This document shows positions 23,341 through 30,979 of a stretch of 35,819 bases of DNA, piece by piece. The stretch comes from Bacteroidales bacterium (GTDB lineage: Bacteria > Bacteroidota > Bacteroidia > Bacteroidales > SM23-62), in the NCBI GenBank assembly GCA_016783865.1, contig JADHVS010000024.1, positions 1 to 35,819 of the forward strand, in the 5' to 3' direction. Position 1 is the stretch's first letter, and every line of letters starts with the position of its first letter. The position numbers and the translations under genes are program-made. Under the pieces are notes generated by a model. That model was not told the origin of the DNA and did no database searches. It saw nothing but the letters and a program-made list of their open reading frames with translations.

Positions 23341-24960
23341 TTATGAATAGTACCTTTTCCGTTTCCAGAACCGCAGCATGAAGTCAAAGTTATCCAACAG
23401 CAGTTCACGCCCGCTTAATCCCGGAAATTCAAGGCCCGGCAAGTCATAGTTTGACACTAAGTAGTGCATCAATTTACCGTTGATATGGGGTGATTCGAGC
23501 AGTATCATCGTTCCGTCACCGGGGTCATCTTCAGTGTTAGTGCTCATATACCATTGGTTTCGTGCATCAGGAATCATATCATTATACCCGAATGCCAGAT
23601 CAATACCCGAATCCGGATCGCAAAAAACCACACCCGGAATGGTTTCAACCTGAACCAGATCCGGTTCCATTTCTTTGAAAATACTATCCGGCAACATGTC
23701 CTGTTCCAGCGGCATCCTGTCTTTTCGTTGCTTCCGTACAGATTTCTTCAAGGACCTGTTATGATATGCCAGGAAATCGCGGATAAAGCTGTTAGCGGCT
23801 TCCTCGCTTTCAATAAATGCCAGGGGTTTGCCTTTATTGAACTTCAGGAAAGACCGATATAGTTGCCTGTTCTCTTCCCTCTGAACTGCCGGATTCTTGC
23901 CGAACAGCATCTTACTTTTTTCCGATTCCTGCTCCTTCCTGATCAGATCATTATCATATCCCCATCCCAGCTGGGATCCTGAGAACCACCACTCACCTCT
24001 CCATTTCACAAACCCTGCAAAGGAGATTGACCTGCCCGGTTCATTACCGGTCGGAACATCCATGGACCTTGAGGTAACTTTCAGTCGTGTCCCGGTGGCG
24101 ATGTGCTCAAAAAGCAGGTCGTCACCCTTTGTTCCTATATAAAGGTAGAAACCGCTCTTCTTTTCCCCCATCTCCAGAAGAGATTCATACAACGGATGAT
24201 CCTTCCCAAGGGCATAAGCCAGCCACTCCTTCCCCTGCCTGGCCAGCAGTGGGGTGTGTCTTGACAGCACAAATGTATCCATCGTGTCATACAGGTAAAT
24301 TGCCCGGGATTCTTCTGGCATAGGCTTTTCTTCATCATCAATGAATGTATCATCAGTTATTTCTTCCAATTCTTTCCCCAGGAAATGGTGTAGCCAGGAA
24401 TCAAGCATAATCCACTTCAGCTTTTCTTTGATCATAAAGAAATTATTCTCTTCGGGACTTACATTAAACAACTGTTTTAAATTGAAATTTTCAGGAGCCG
24501 TCTCATATTCCCTCTCCAGGATCTCAAAGATCCTGTTGGAATAATCCGACCACTCATATATCAAAGGACTTATTATTGAATCATCACTGAGCACCATACT
24601 GAGATAATACCATAACAGGAAATGGATATCCTCAGGATTTATCTCATCCGGAAAATACTCTTCCGGATCGGGATCGAAAAAGGGCAGGTATGTCCCGTAA
24701 AGCTCACTTACCTGGGTTATGAAGGCTTTCCATAGTCCTGGCCCTGAGATTACATCCTCGAAATAACCCGTGACGAAACATGCCAGGTTCTTCTTCTGCT
24801 CATCAGAGATCGAGATCTCCTCATCCGGGAAATCATCATCTCTCAGCATGTTGTAAATCTCGTTACAGAGCTTCAGGTAATAATAATCACTTTGCAGTGG
24901 TGTGCTGTAAAAGTGGAACGAAAGCCACCTTTGCATATATATGGATTTTCTTTTTTCCAT
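23341..24960 (-). CDS. DUF3843-like protein (intact copy)
   Basis: 539 residues. The N-terminal third is the recognisable part: YMQRWLSFHFYSTPLQSDYY, LACFVTGYFEDVISGPGLW, YLPFFDPDPEEYFPDEINPE and DIHFLLWYYLSMV. The middle has KEWLAYALGKDHPLYESLLE, GEKKSGFYLYIGTKGDDLLF, EHIATGTRLKV and FVKWRGEWWFSGSQLGWGYD, a small beta-rich module. The C terminus is DNFDFMLRFWKRKRYYS. The fold and function are unknown to me; no catalytic signature is visible. ATG at 24958-24960 is chosen; GTG one codon earlier is possible. A decayed paralogue on the plus strand (6544-7770) and a paralogous tail (25034-25159) show that the family has been present several times in this island. Confidence 0.75.
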   Translation of the reverse strand: MEKRKSIYMQRWLSFHFYSTPLQSDYYYLKLCNEIYNMLRDDDFPDEEISISDEQKKNLACFVTGYFEDVISGPGLWKAFITQVSELYGTYLPFFDPDPEEYFPDEINPEDIHFLLWYYLSMVLSDDSIISPLIYEWSDYSNRIFEILEREYETAPENFNLKQLFNVSPEENNFFMIKEKLKWIMLDSWLHHFLGKELEEITDDTFIDDEEKPMPEESRAIYLYDTMDTFVLSRHTPLLARQGKEWLAYALGKDHPLYESLLEMGEKKSGFYLYIGTKGDDLLFEHIATGTRLKVTSRSMDVPTGNEPGRSISFAGFVKWRGEWWFSGSQLGWGYDNDLIRKEQESEKSKMLFGKNPAVQREENRQLYRSFLKFNKGKPLAFIESEEAANSFIRDFLAYHNRSLKKSVRKQRKDRMPLEQDMLPDSIFKEMEPDLVQVETIPGVVFCDPDSGIDLAFGYNDMIPDARNQWYMSTNTEDDPGDGTMILLESPHINGKLMHYLVSNYDLPGLEFPGLSGRELLLDNFDFMLRFWKRKRYYS

Positions 24961-25033
24961 CACAAGTACAATTTAAATTTTACATCATCTAAAATAATTA
25001 TTTCTAATCTAATTTCGTTAGGGATTATTATCT

Positions 25034-25159
25034 CTGAAATTTCCACTGGGCGAACAGAACGGGAAGTCACTGGAAGATAACCTGGATTTCATTCTTCGGT
25101 GCTGGAAGGGTGAAAAATTATTATTCAAAACCAGAGGTCACCCTGATCTAAAAAAGTAA
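25034..25159 (+). pseudogene. C-terminal remnant of a DUF3843-like gene
   Basis: 41 codons: LKFPLGEQNGKSLEDNLDFI, then LRCWKGEKLLFKTRGHP and a stop. This aligns with the end of the intact protein (RELLLDNFDFMLRFWKRKRYYS) encoded on the opposite strand just to the left. It may be the missing tail of the pseudogene at 6544-7770, 17 kb away in the same orientation; both are followed by very similar hairpins (7774-7806 and 25223-25255). Confidence 0.65.
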
Positions 25160-25222
25160 CTCAAGTCTATCCTGTCTGATAACTTGATTAATTCGGATTT
25201 TCTTAATGACCAGCAAAATAAA

Positions 25223-25355
25223 AAACTCCTGTAAGTATTTGATTTACAGGAGTTTGTGAAGGCAGTCCGACGGGGAATCGCAATAATTAGCTATTTGCCA
25301 GGTAGTCAGTTGGTTGAAAAAGGCAATCTGCCGATGGTGAAGCACAAAGTGAAAC
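25223..25355 (+). other. attachment-like module D (complete)
   Basis: A hairpin (12-bp stem, 25223-25255), the core AGTCCGACGGGGAATC (25264-25279), the spacer with TAATTAGCTATTTGCCAGG, and the repeats GGTGAAGC (25336-25343) and AGTGAAAC (25348-25355). The distance from GGGGAAT to the first repeat is 57 nt, as in copies B and E. The stop codon of the broken HEPN gene follows 6 bp later. The 24961-25361 spacer therefore holds this module and the DUF3843 tail. Confidence 0.6.
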
Positions 25356-25361
25356 AGATAA

Positions 25362-25760
25362 TCAATCCAGGATATTTTTTTCGAGTTCAGAAATAAACAA
25401 TTTCATATCATCAATCATAATAATTAAATCCTTTTCTGAGAATTCAATAAGTAAACCATAATCACTGTCAGACCTGTTTTTATAAGCAGCATTAATAATT
25501 TTTCCAAATGAGACATCAATTACTCCTGTATTGATAAAGTTTCTGTTAAACCATCCAAGTAACTGTTGATGTTTACTGGTATGAAAATCATGCTTAAGTG
25601 CCAGTGCCAATAAAATATTGAACATGCCATAATATATTCTGCTAACAGCGATTTTCTATAGCTTGTTTTGAACAAGTACTTCGATTTCATTCAATGATTC
25701 TTTTGCTTGCCGGATCCGTTGAAGGATTAATTCTGATTTATCGGACTTGTTATCAGGCAT
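25362..25760 (-). pseudogene. HEPN-domain protein with an internal stop codon
   Basis: Reading from ATG at 25758-25760 gives MPDNKSDKSELILQRIRQAK, ESLNEIEVLVQNKL, then TAG (25656-25658), then KIAVSRIYYGMFNILLALAL and KHQQLLGWFNRNFINT. The total of 132 codons equals the length of the intact paralogue at 5656-6051, so a single substitution inactivated it. Translation could restart at MFNILL, but that would lack the first helix. The 5' end overlaps the MNT gene by 8 bp. Confidence 0.85.
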
Positions 25761-26076
25761 AAATCCCATGCATTAATGCATTCTTGTATAAAGGATGGCT
25801 TCTCAACGGGGTTTCCTCAATCTCCTGAATGGAAATGATCTTAGAGTCTATGATAATATCATATTTAAGAGAAACCTCATAACATATATCTAAGATACTT
25901 CTTCTTTCAGGCCAGCTGTATTTTCTGTTGAGAACAATTAAAATATCATAATCTGAGTCCCTATTTCTTTTTTTGTGGACTTGGGATCCATACAATACAA
26001 CATCCCTGATATCTTCCCCTGCTTTCTGGGTAAGAAGTAGTTTTATTTCTTTTAGTATTTTTATCTTTTTCGTCAT
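25753..26076 (-). CDS. MNT antitoxin, second copy
   Basis: 107 residues with LYGSQVHKKRNRDSDYDILI: the GS motif (as GSQ) and the DxD pair needed for AMP transfer are present. EETPLRSHPLYKNALMHGI at the C terminus matches the first copy (6048-6368). Because its HEPN toxin is broken, the enzyme now has no partner in cis, although it might act on the other HEPN protein. The ATG at 26074-26076 gives normal family length. Confidence 0.75.
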   Translation of the reverse strand: MTKKIKILKEIKLLLTQKAGEDIRDVVLYGSQVHKKRNRDSDYDILIVLNRKYSWPERRSILDICYEVSLKYDIIIDSKIISIQEIEETPLRSHPLYKNALMHGIYA

Positions 26077-26227
26077 TTAGAGAGATCAGTTATACAAATT
26101 TATGTAAAATATGTGCAATATCTATATTAGGGATCGTTGATCGCAGAAACTAGTTTACTTAGCGCAATCCAGATCAAACTTACTACTGAATAAATCGAAT
26201 CGTTCATCAGATAAATTTTCATCAATC

Positions 26228-26470
26228 ATGACAGCAAAAGAACTCATAAGGGAATTACAGCAGTTACCTCATGATACACGGATAATAATTCGGGGATATG
26301 AGGATGGTTACAATGATATACTTCAGCTGATACCCAGGTCGATTGTTTCTCACCCCGGGCAAAAAGCTGATTATTATGGTGAATACACAGATTCCGGTAA
26401 AGAAAATGAAACCGGAGCAATAAGGGCTGTAGAATTGTATGGTGAAAATACCAAAGCAGAGGGATATTAA
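26228..26470 (+). CDS. small conserved-looking protein of unknown function
   Basis: 80 residues, MTAKELIRELQQLPHDTRII followed by RGYEDGYNDILQLIPRSI and a polar end with YYGEYTD. The opening TAKELIxxLQxLPxDxxVxV is a pattern frequent in small island and phage proteins of several phyla, with no known role. The start is ATG; there is no clear ribosome-binding site, as is usual for the phylum. It is followed 31 bp later by a small zinc-ribbon gene, probably in one transcript. Confidence 0.6.
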   Translation: MTAKELIRELQQLPHDTRIIIRGYEDGYNDILQLIPRSIVSHPGQKADYYGEYTDSGKENETGAIRAVELYGENTKAEGY

Positions 26471-26501
26471 AATTCGAATTCTTATAAGAAAGGTTTAGAA
26501 C

Positions 26502-26654
26502 ATGGAATGGAAAGAACCATCTGAAAAAGATGAACCAATCGATGAAAGGCAAATTTGCCAGAATTGTGATAATGACACTTTTCGTGTTTATATCAAGACC
26601 ATAATTGATGATGCTCGTTTGTATTGTGCAAAATGTGGAAAATTTTTATTCTAA
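26502..26654 (+). CDS. 50-residue zinc-ribbon protein
   Basis: MEWKEPSEKDEPIDERQICQ, then NCDNDTFRVYIKTIIDDARL and YCAKCGKFLF. Two CxxC knuckles (CQNC and CAKC), 23 residues apart, make a classic zinc ribbon. AAGAAAGG lies 10-17 bp upstream of the ATG. Its position directly after the 80-residue gene suggests joint function, perhaps nucleic-acid binding, but this is inference. Confidence 0.6.
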   Translation: MEWKEPSEKDEPIDERQICQNCDNDTFRVYIKTIIDDARLYCAKCGKFLF

Positions 26655-26706
26655 AACTACACTGCTATTTTCTGTTTCAGAAGCAGAGTTTATCACGAAG
26701 CCTAAA

Positions 26707-26832
26707 TAATAAATACCTGATTATCAGGAATTTATTATGGCAGTCCGACGGGGAATGCAAATCAATCTAGTTAGTGCTGAATATCAAATGGTTGGCATAA
26801 CTAATCTGGGCGGGGTGAAACAAAAGTGAAAC
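26707..26832 (+). other. attachment-like module E (complete)
   Basis: A hairpin with a 15-bp stem and a single pair mismatch (26707-26737), the core CAGTCCGACGGGGAAT (26741-26756), then 57 nt, then GGTGAAAC (26814-26821) and AGTGAAAC (26825-26832). The spacer shares TTAGTGCTGAATATCA with the degraded copy at 18443. It follows the small zinc-ribbon gene. It differs from B and D by GC instead of C after GGGGAAT. Confidence 0.6.
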
Positions 26833-27049
26833 AGAAAATTGGGTACCGGGGTTGGATTTCTGGGAGGAATTTTTACTGAAAAAAGTAATGTGCATTTTTC
26901 CTGTTCCATTTAATTTTGGATCAGTCAATTACTAAAATTATTTACCATTCTTTTCTTCCAATCAAATTACCTGGTGAAACACTTTTTTCCGATATTATCT
27001 ATTAATGGATTGTTTCACCTATCTCTGCTATCGAATTTTAAGGTGAAAC
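26814..27049. repeat. cluster of GTGAAAC octamers
   Basis: GGTGAAAC at 26814, 26973 and 27042, AGTGAAAC at 26825 and the inverted GTTTCACC at 27012: five sites in 236 bp that contain no gene. They look like binding sites of one protein, possibly the integrase or excisionase of the elements that left the modules. The rest of 26655-27217 shows nothing else recognisable. Confidence 0.5.
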
Positions 27050-27217
27050 TGATAGCTTCCCTTAATTCCAGGCCAGTCAAAATTGGAGTTTTTACTATTT
27101 ATATCTTTAAATCATTATGGGAGTCTTTTATCCCCAGGCCATATGGCCGATAATGATTATAATCATCCATCCATTCCTAGACTTTTTCCCGAACAACAGC
27201 ATCACTTTATTTCTACA

Positions 27218-27910
27218 TTAGTCAATTTCAGCAATGCTCCCTATTATATTCTCAATTATTTCAGTACTATCAGAATCTGAGCCATATGGCAAGGCACTTT
27301 CAATACCCTCTGTTAGATTATCATTTTCTAAAAGGTTTTGGCATGCTTCTTTTAAATAGGTTTTCACAGATAGGTTCGAATTACTTATGTCATCTAAAAT
27401 GGTAGGACAGTTCTCAAATATGTAAACAATATCTTCAAAATCGTGACTTTGACGTAAGTCATTGCCACCTCGGTCGTTATGTGCTTCAAGTTTTGCAACT
27501 AGATAGTATTCAGGAGAGAATACAAATATTTCAGTTCCATCATGTAGCGTTTTGACTATTTTGTTTTCAATACCTTCAGCATACCATCTGTTACTAAATC
27601 CTAGAATATCGGAATCAGTTGGCATAACATCAACTTTAATATCTTTGTATACCCACCTGCATATTGGTGCTTCTGGTGATGTGTCGTTCCTGAACTCTTT
27701 ACTTCGAAGGTTCTCCTCTAATCTATTGTGTTCAATTCTTGAACTTAACTCTATCACACAATCTACATCTTGGGTTGGTCGGATATCAGAGGCAGCAGGA
27801 TCACTTGCATAGAGTTCAGCTACTGCTCCTCCAACAAACACTACTTCTTCTTTTAATTCGCTTAAACCATTAGCTACAGTTTGAAGCATAATAATATTTG
27901 TACTAGGCAT
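27218..27910 (-). CDS. nucleotidyltransferase-fold toxin-like protein
   Basis: 230 residues with ELKEEVVFVGGAVAELYA, then TQDVDCVIEL: a GG motif followed by DxD-like D-V-D, the core of the nucleotidyltransferase fold in AbiEii-related proteins. KVDVMPTDSDILGFSNRW and SPEYYLVAKLEAHNDRGG (a Kx4-7 and DR segment typical of the group) follow. The gene overlaps the upstream winged-helix gene by 8 bp, so the two form a coupled unit resembling type IV toxin-antitoxin pairs. The target is unknown. Confidence 0.75.
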   Translation of the reverse strand: MPSTNIIMLQTVANGLSELKEEVVFVGGAVAELYASDPAASDIRPTQDVDCVIELSSRIEHNRLEENLRSKEFRNDTSPEAPICRWVYKDIKVDVMPTDSDILGFSNRWYAEGIENKIVKTLHDGTEIFVFSPEYYLVAKLEAHNDRGGNDLRQSHDFEDIVYIFENCPTILDDISNSNLSVKTYLKEACQNLLENDNLTEGIESALPYGSDSDSTEIIENIIGSIAEID

Positions 27911-28424
27911 TTCTTAATCGTTTTTCTAATTCTTCAATTGCAATTTTTATTTCCCTTGCACGTCCAACTCTAATAGTATCAACAATTACAAGTAGTTCAT
28001 ATAATAATGGATCGTTCTGAATTGTCGCAGGTATGGTTTTATATAGTGGTTCAATTGCTTGTCCCCGTTTGGTGCCTTTAGCATATTGCCATACATAAAC
28101 ATCACCACCTGATACAATGTGTTCGTTAATAGGGTGGGCCGAATGTGCAGTTGGAATACCTTTTACTATAGGACCTGGTTCAACAGGGAAAACATACTTT
28201 AGTCCATAAATCAGAAACTCTTTAAATGAATTAAGATGAACAGTTCTCTTCTTGCTGTCAATAAGTCTGGCAATCTTACATCTATTCAATGCTTCAGAAA
28301 CTTCAGATGGACTGATTTGAAGAGCATTAGCAATATCGATGTTACGCCATTGATCATCTTTTATTGAAATAATCTTCAATAGAACTATGATATCTTGGGG
28401 ACGCATTCCATTATGTTTTTTCAT
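27903..28424 (-). CDS. winged-helix protein, probable antitoxin/repressor
   Basis: 173 residues from the ATG at 28422-28424 (MKKHNGMRPQDIIVLLKIIS). The N-terminal 70 residues form a winged helix (NIDIANALQISPSEVSEAL, then NRCKIARLI); the rest includes PGPIVKGIPTAHSAHPI and a helical C terminus (REIKIAIEELEKRLRNA). A reading from TTG at 28460 is possible, but that TTG is part of the TATATTTG promoter element, so the inner start is preferred. A perfect 15-bp palindrome between promoter and gene is a good candidate for its own binding site. Overlaps the nucleotidyltransferase gene. Confidence 0.7.
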   Translation of the reverse strand: MKKHNGMRPQDIIVLLKIISIKDDQWRNIDIANALQISPSEVSEALNRCKIARLIDSKKRTVHLNSFKEFLIYGLKYVFPVEPGPIVKGIPTAHSAHPINEHIVSGGDVYVWQYAKGTKRGQAIEPLYKTIPATIQNDPLLYELLVIVDTIRVGRAREIKIAIEELEKRLRNA

Positions 28425-28439
28425 AAACAGTATTATCAA

Positions 28440-28465
28440 TTCGCGATTCGCGAATAACAAATATA
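28440..28465 (-). promoter_or_regulatory. promoter with operator-like palindrome
   Basis: TTCGCGATTCGCGAA (28440-28454) is a perfect palindrome around a central base, in AT-rich surroundings. It begins 4 bp after the -7 element TATATTTG (28458-28465, minus strand), so it would cover the transcription start. Binding of the winged-helix product there would shut off the operon. Confidence 0.6.
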
Positions 28466-28611
28466 TCTATATTTATTCTTAAACAAAAAATAATTTCATA
28501 GTATTTATTTCAAGAGCAGCAAGTCTTCCAAAACCATCTTTGTTGGTGTAGACACTTCATACCCTCTTGGACACTTTTTAATATTTTTAAATGTATAAAA
28601 AGGGGATTCAA

Positions 28612-28779
28612 ATGAAACAAAGTATTGAAGAAAAAATTGAAAAAAGAGCAAGGGAAATAATTGCAAATCCCGGACACAGGGAACCACCTTCTCCGGATCC
28701 AATCATACCGGATTTTGCATATCTCTGTAAAACGTTTATTGAAGTGTCTAATTTACTTGTGGACCAGAGGATTGCCTGA
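28612..28779 (+). CDS. small hypothetical protein
   Basis: 55 residues: MKQSIEEKIEKRAREIIANP, then GHREPPSPDPIIPDFAYLC and a short helical end. An AGGGG (28601-28605) lies 6 bp before the ATG, an unusually good Shine-Dalgarno match for this window, and an alternative ATG lies 7 codons upstream. No family is recognised. The composition is protein-like, but a chance frame cannot be excluded. Confidence 0.4.
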   Translation: MKQSIEEKIEKRAREIIANPGHREPPSPDPIIPDFAYLCKTFIEVSNLLVDQRIA

Positions 28780-28799
28780 AATCTGCACATGATTAATAT

Positions 28800-30170
28800 C
28801 TATTCTGCTTTTACAATTTGTTCCATTTCGATCTTTAGTTTACCTGCAATTTTTCTCCCACCCATCGAATTTAGAATATTTGCAAGATCTTCGGCATCGG
28901 TATAGGAAAAATTACCGCTGATAGTAGATCTACCAATGGGTATTTCTTCACTAACCGTAGGAGCTGAGACGACATTTCCGTCAAAAACAATGGCAATGGC
29001 TTTATCAATATTTTCACGAGTAAGCCGACTCCATATCCGGGCACCATCGCTATTCATTTCCATTAATATGTTGGCACTACCGGAAGCCTTGTCAAAATCA
29101 ACAGAGGCGTTGGTTATTACACTTCCATCTAAGGGAGCGCGGTCGTTCCTGCCTGTAACACGAATGGCATAGAGCATATAATAATCCTCGTTTTCATCAA
29201 AGGGATTCATAGCCCAAAGGAACCTGACATCACCGGGGAGTATGTCTTTTACATGTTCATTTTGTAAGTATTCATCAATCTTGTCTCTGTCATTATAATG
29301 TGTAAAGCCAATACCCGCTCCTGGCACAAACGATCCCTGGCTGGTAACATTAGGTTGTAAAATGCCAAATAGTGGATTTTCTGTTATAAATTCATTATGA
29401 GTATTATCTGTTGTGTTTTCAGCAATGTTGTCTTCCTCCAGTTGATCCAGCAGACTTAATTCCTGTTCACCATTTTCATTTTCTGCAGGATTAATATAAT
29501 TCTCAGTAATCTTTGATTGTGAATCCTTCAAAACTACCTCCTGATCCAATGATTCACGGAGCATTTTGTTGACATTTTGCAGATAAGGGAATATCTCAGA
29601 ATTTTCATAAGTTTCCCAGAATTCGATCTGACCCGGAGTAGTCAATAAGTTTCTGATTCTGGCTAACCTTGTTCCGTCATTATCTTCAGTAAGCGATTTT
29701 ATTGTTATATGTATTTTATTATCAATAATTTCAAGATGCCGTTTGCTCTTTTTTATGCCAAAATTGTCAATCCTTTGCAGCAAAACATCGTTTGTAATAT
29801 CAATAGATTTTTGATATTCATCAGTTATTACTTTTATTACCTCATCATTTGTTGAATTAAAATCGATAAGGTGTCTCCTATCCCTGGTTGCGAAAATTGA
29901 AGCAAGGCGCGCATCCGGATCGATCTCCGAAAAAACTTCACCAAACAATTCAACAAAGGCCTTTTGACTATTTATCTGTTTCTGCCGGGCAAGTGCGATG
30001 GCTTTCAGGAAAGTTGTATCCCTACTATTTGCCGCAAGGTCTCTGATTATATCTGCTTCATCAATTTGTAGTACGAATTTAATATCATATTTATCCCCCG
30101 GTGAAGAACATCTGTTTGATAGTAGCAATGCAGAGAGGAAAAAGATGGTTAACGCTAAGCTATTTTTCAT
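28800..30170 (-). CDS. free-standing SecD periplasmic (P1-type) module, exported
   Basis: 456 residues. A hydrophobic N-terminal signal (residues 2-18) is followed by Cys21, a possible lipidation site although SNR before it is a poor lipobox. The rest parallels the periplasmic part of Bacteroidota SecD: SQKAFVELFGEVFSEIDPDA, RLASIFATRDRR, FNSTNDEVIKVITDEYQ, VLLQRIDNFGIKK, TPGQIEFWETYENSEIFPYL, PLFGILQPN, RAPLDGSVITNASVDFD, NSDGARIWSRLTRENIDKAI and ISGNFSYTDAEDLANIL. The six-helix membrane domain of SecD and the SecF part are absent, and the GLDLxGG motif near the start is replaced. It therefore cannot work as a translocon subunit alone. A role at the outer face of the inner membrane or bound to SecDF is conceivable. 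Confidence 0.8.
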   Translation of the reverse strand: MKNSLALTIFFLSALLLSNRCSSPGDKYDIKFVLQIDEADIIRDLAANSRDTTFLKAIALARQKQINSQKAFVELFGEVFSEIDPDARLASIFATRDRRHLIDFNSTNDEVIKVITDEYQKSIDITNDVLLQRIDNFGIKKSKRHLEIIDNKIHITIKSLTEDNDGTRLARIRNLLTTPGQIEFWETYENSEIFPYLQNVNKMLRESLDQEVVLKDSQSKITENYINPAENENGEQELSLLDQLEEDNIAENTTDNTHNEFITENPLFGILQPNVTSQGSFVPGAGIGFTHYNDRDKIDEYLQNEHVKDILPGDVRFLWAMNPFDENEDYYMLYAIRVTGRNDRAPLDGSVITNASVDFDKASGSANILMEMNSDGARIWSRLTRENIDKAIAIVFDGNVVSAPTVSEEIPIGRSTISGNFSYTDAEDLANILNSMGGRKIAGKLKIEMEQIVKAE

Positions 30171-30979
30171 GACAAATAGTATTGGTTAATAATTTTAAAG
30201 ATAGCTAATACTTAAATAGACAGTTTGTCGTCAGCTAAATCCGATTTTTTTTAACGTATAAAATTAATCGAACTTTCTCATAATTTTTAAACCCATTCGG
30301 TTCAGATTGGTTTGAAGACCTACATTCAGCAAATTTTTAGTCAGCTTCAGAGGCCAATACATCAGGATTATGCAGATTTATTGATATTTTTTCAAATGAC
30401 GCTCAAATTTTCCGCAGCGGCCATATCTACGATCACTATTTATCTGTTCCATGCGTAAAAGATTTCTCAAGGTGTAGGAGGAATGCATTTAAGATTGTTG
30501 CAGATAGATTGTCAGAGAGTTAAAGAGATTTTTGTAATGATAATGAAACATTGGTGAAACTGCTTTGAGTTCGGGAGGCCTGCAAAAGGCTAATCTTTTC
30601 ACTTTTTGTAAAAAATCGATTAACGATGATATCAAATATTGAACTAACCGTTGCGGATTTGGGGGAAGCTTACAGAAGAAATGATTAAATACGATGTTCA
30701 ATTGGTGGTTCCAAAGATCTATCTTAAAAGTTTTCCTTCTCAATTTCAAGACAAAATATTAACTCTTGACACATTCTTAAAATTTGTAGCAAGTACCCAA
30801 GGATAAAGAAAGAGAACTTATTTTCGATTGAATTTCAAAAAGTGTATTCGAGAATAATAAAAGAAGTTCTTCACCGGTTAGTATTACAGTAATTCTGCAA
30901 AAAATTGTTTTGCTGACCTTGTTCGGTTCATTGTGTGGAATCTGAATGTTGGCTTGTTGATCAGCTGGTTTTGTCTATT
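30171..30979. other. 809-bp stretch without a recognisable gene
   Basis: A minus-strand frame at 30489-30749 and short plus-strand pieces (for example SNIELTVADLGEAYRRN near 30625-30680) may be worn-down coding remnants, but no family can be named. AT-rich throughout. No clear promoter for the SecD-like gene was seen. Confidence 0.4.

Noticed and set aside
19751..26832. The repeated hairpin plus GTCCGACGGGGAATC modules as a CRISPR-like array
   Set aside because: Copies are kilobases apart, separated by genes and remnants, and no regular repeat-spacer succession or cas gene is present.
30489..30749. 86-codon minus-strand frame in the gene-free stretch
   Set aside because: No family features, no promoter, composition not convincing.
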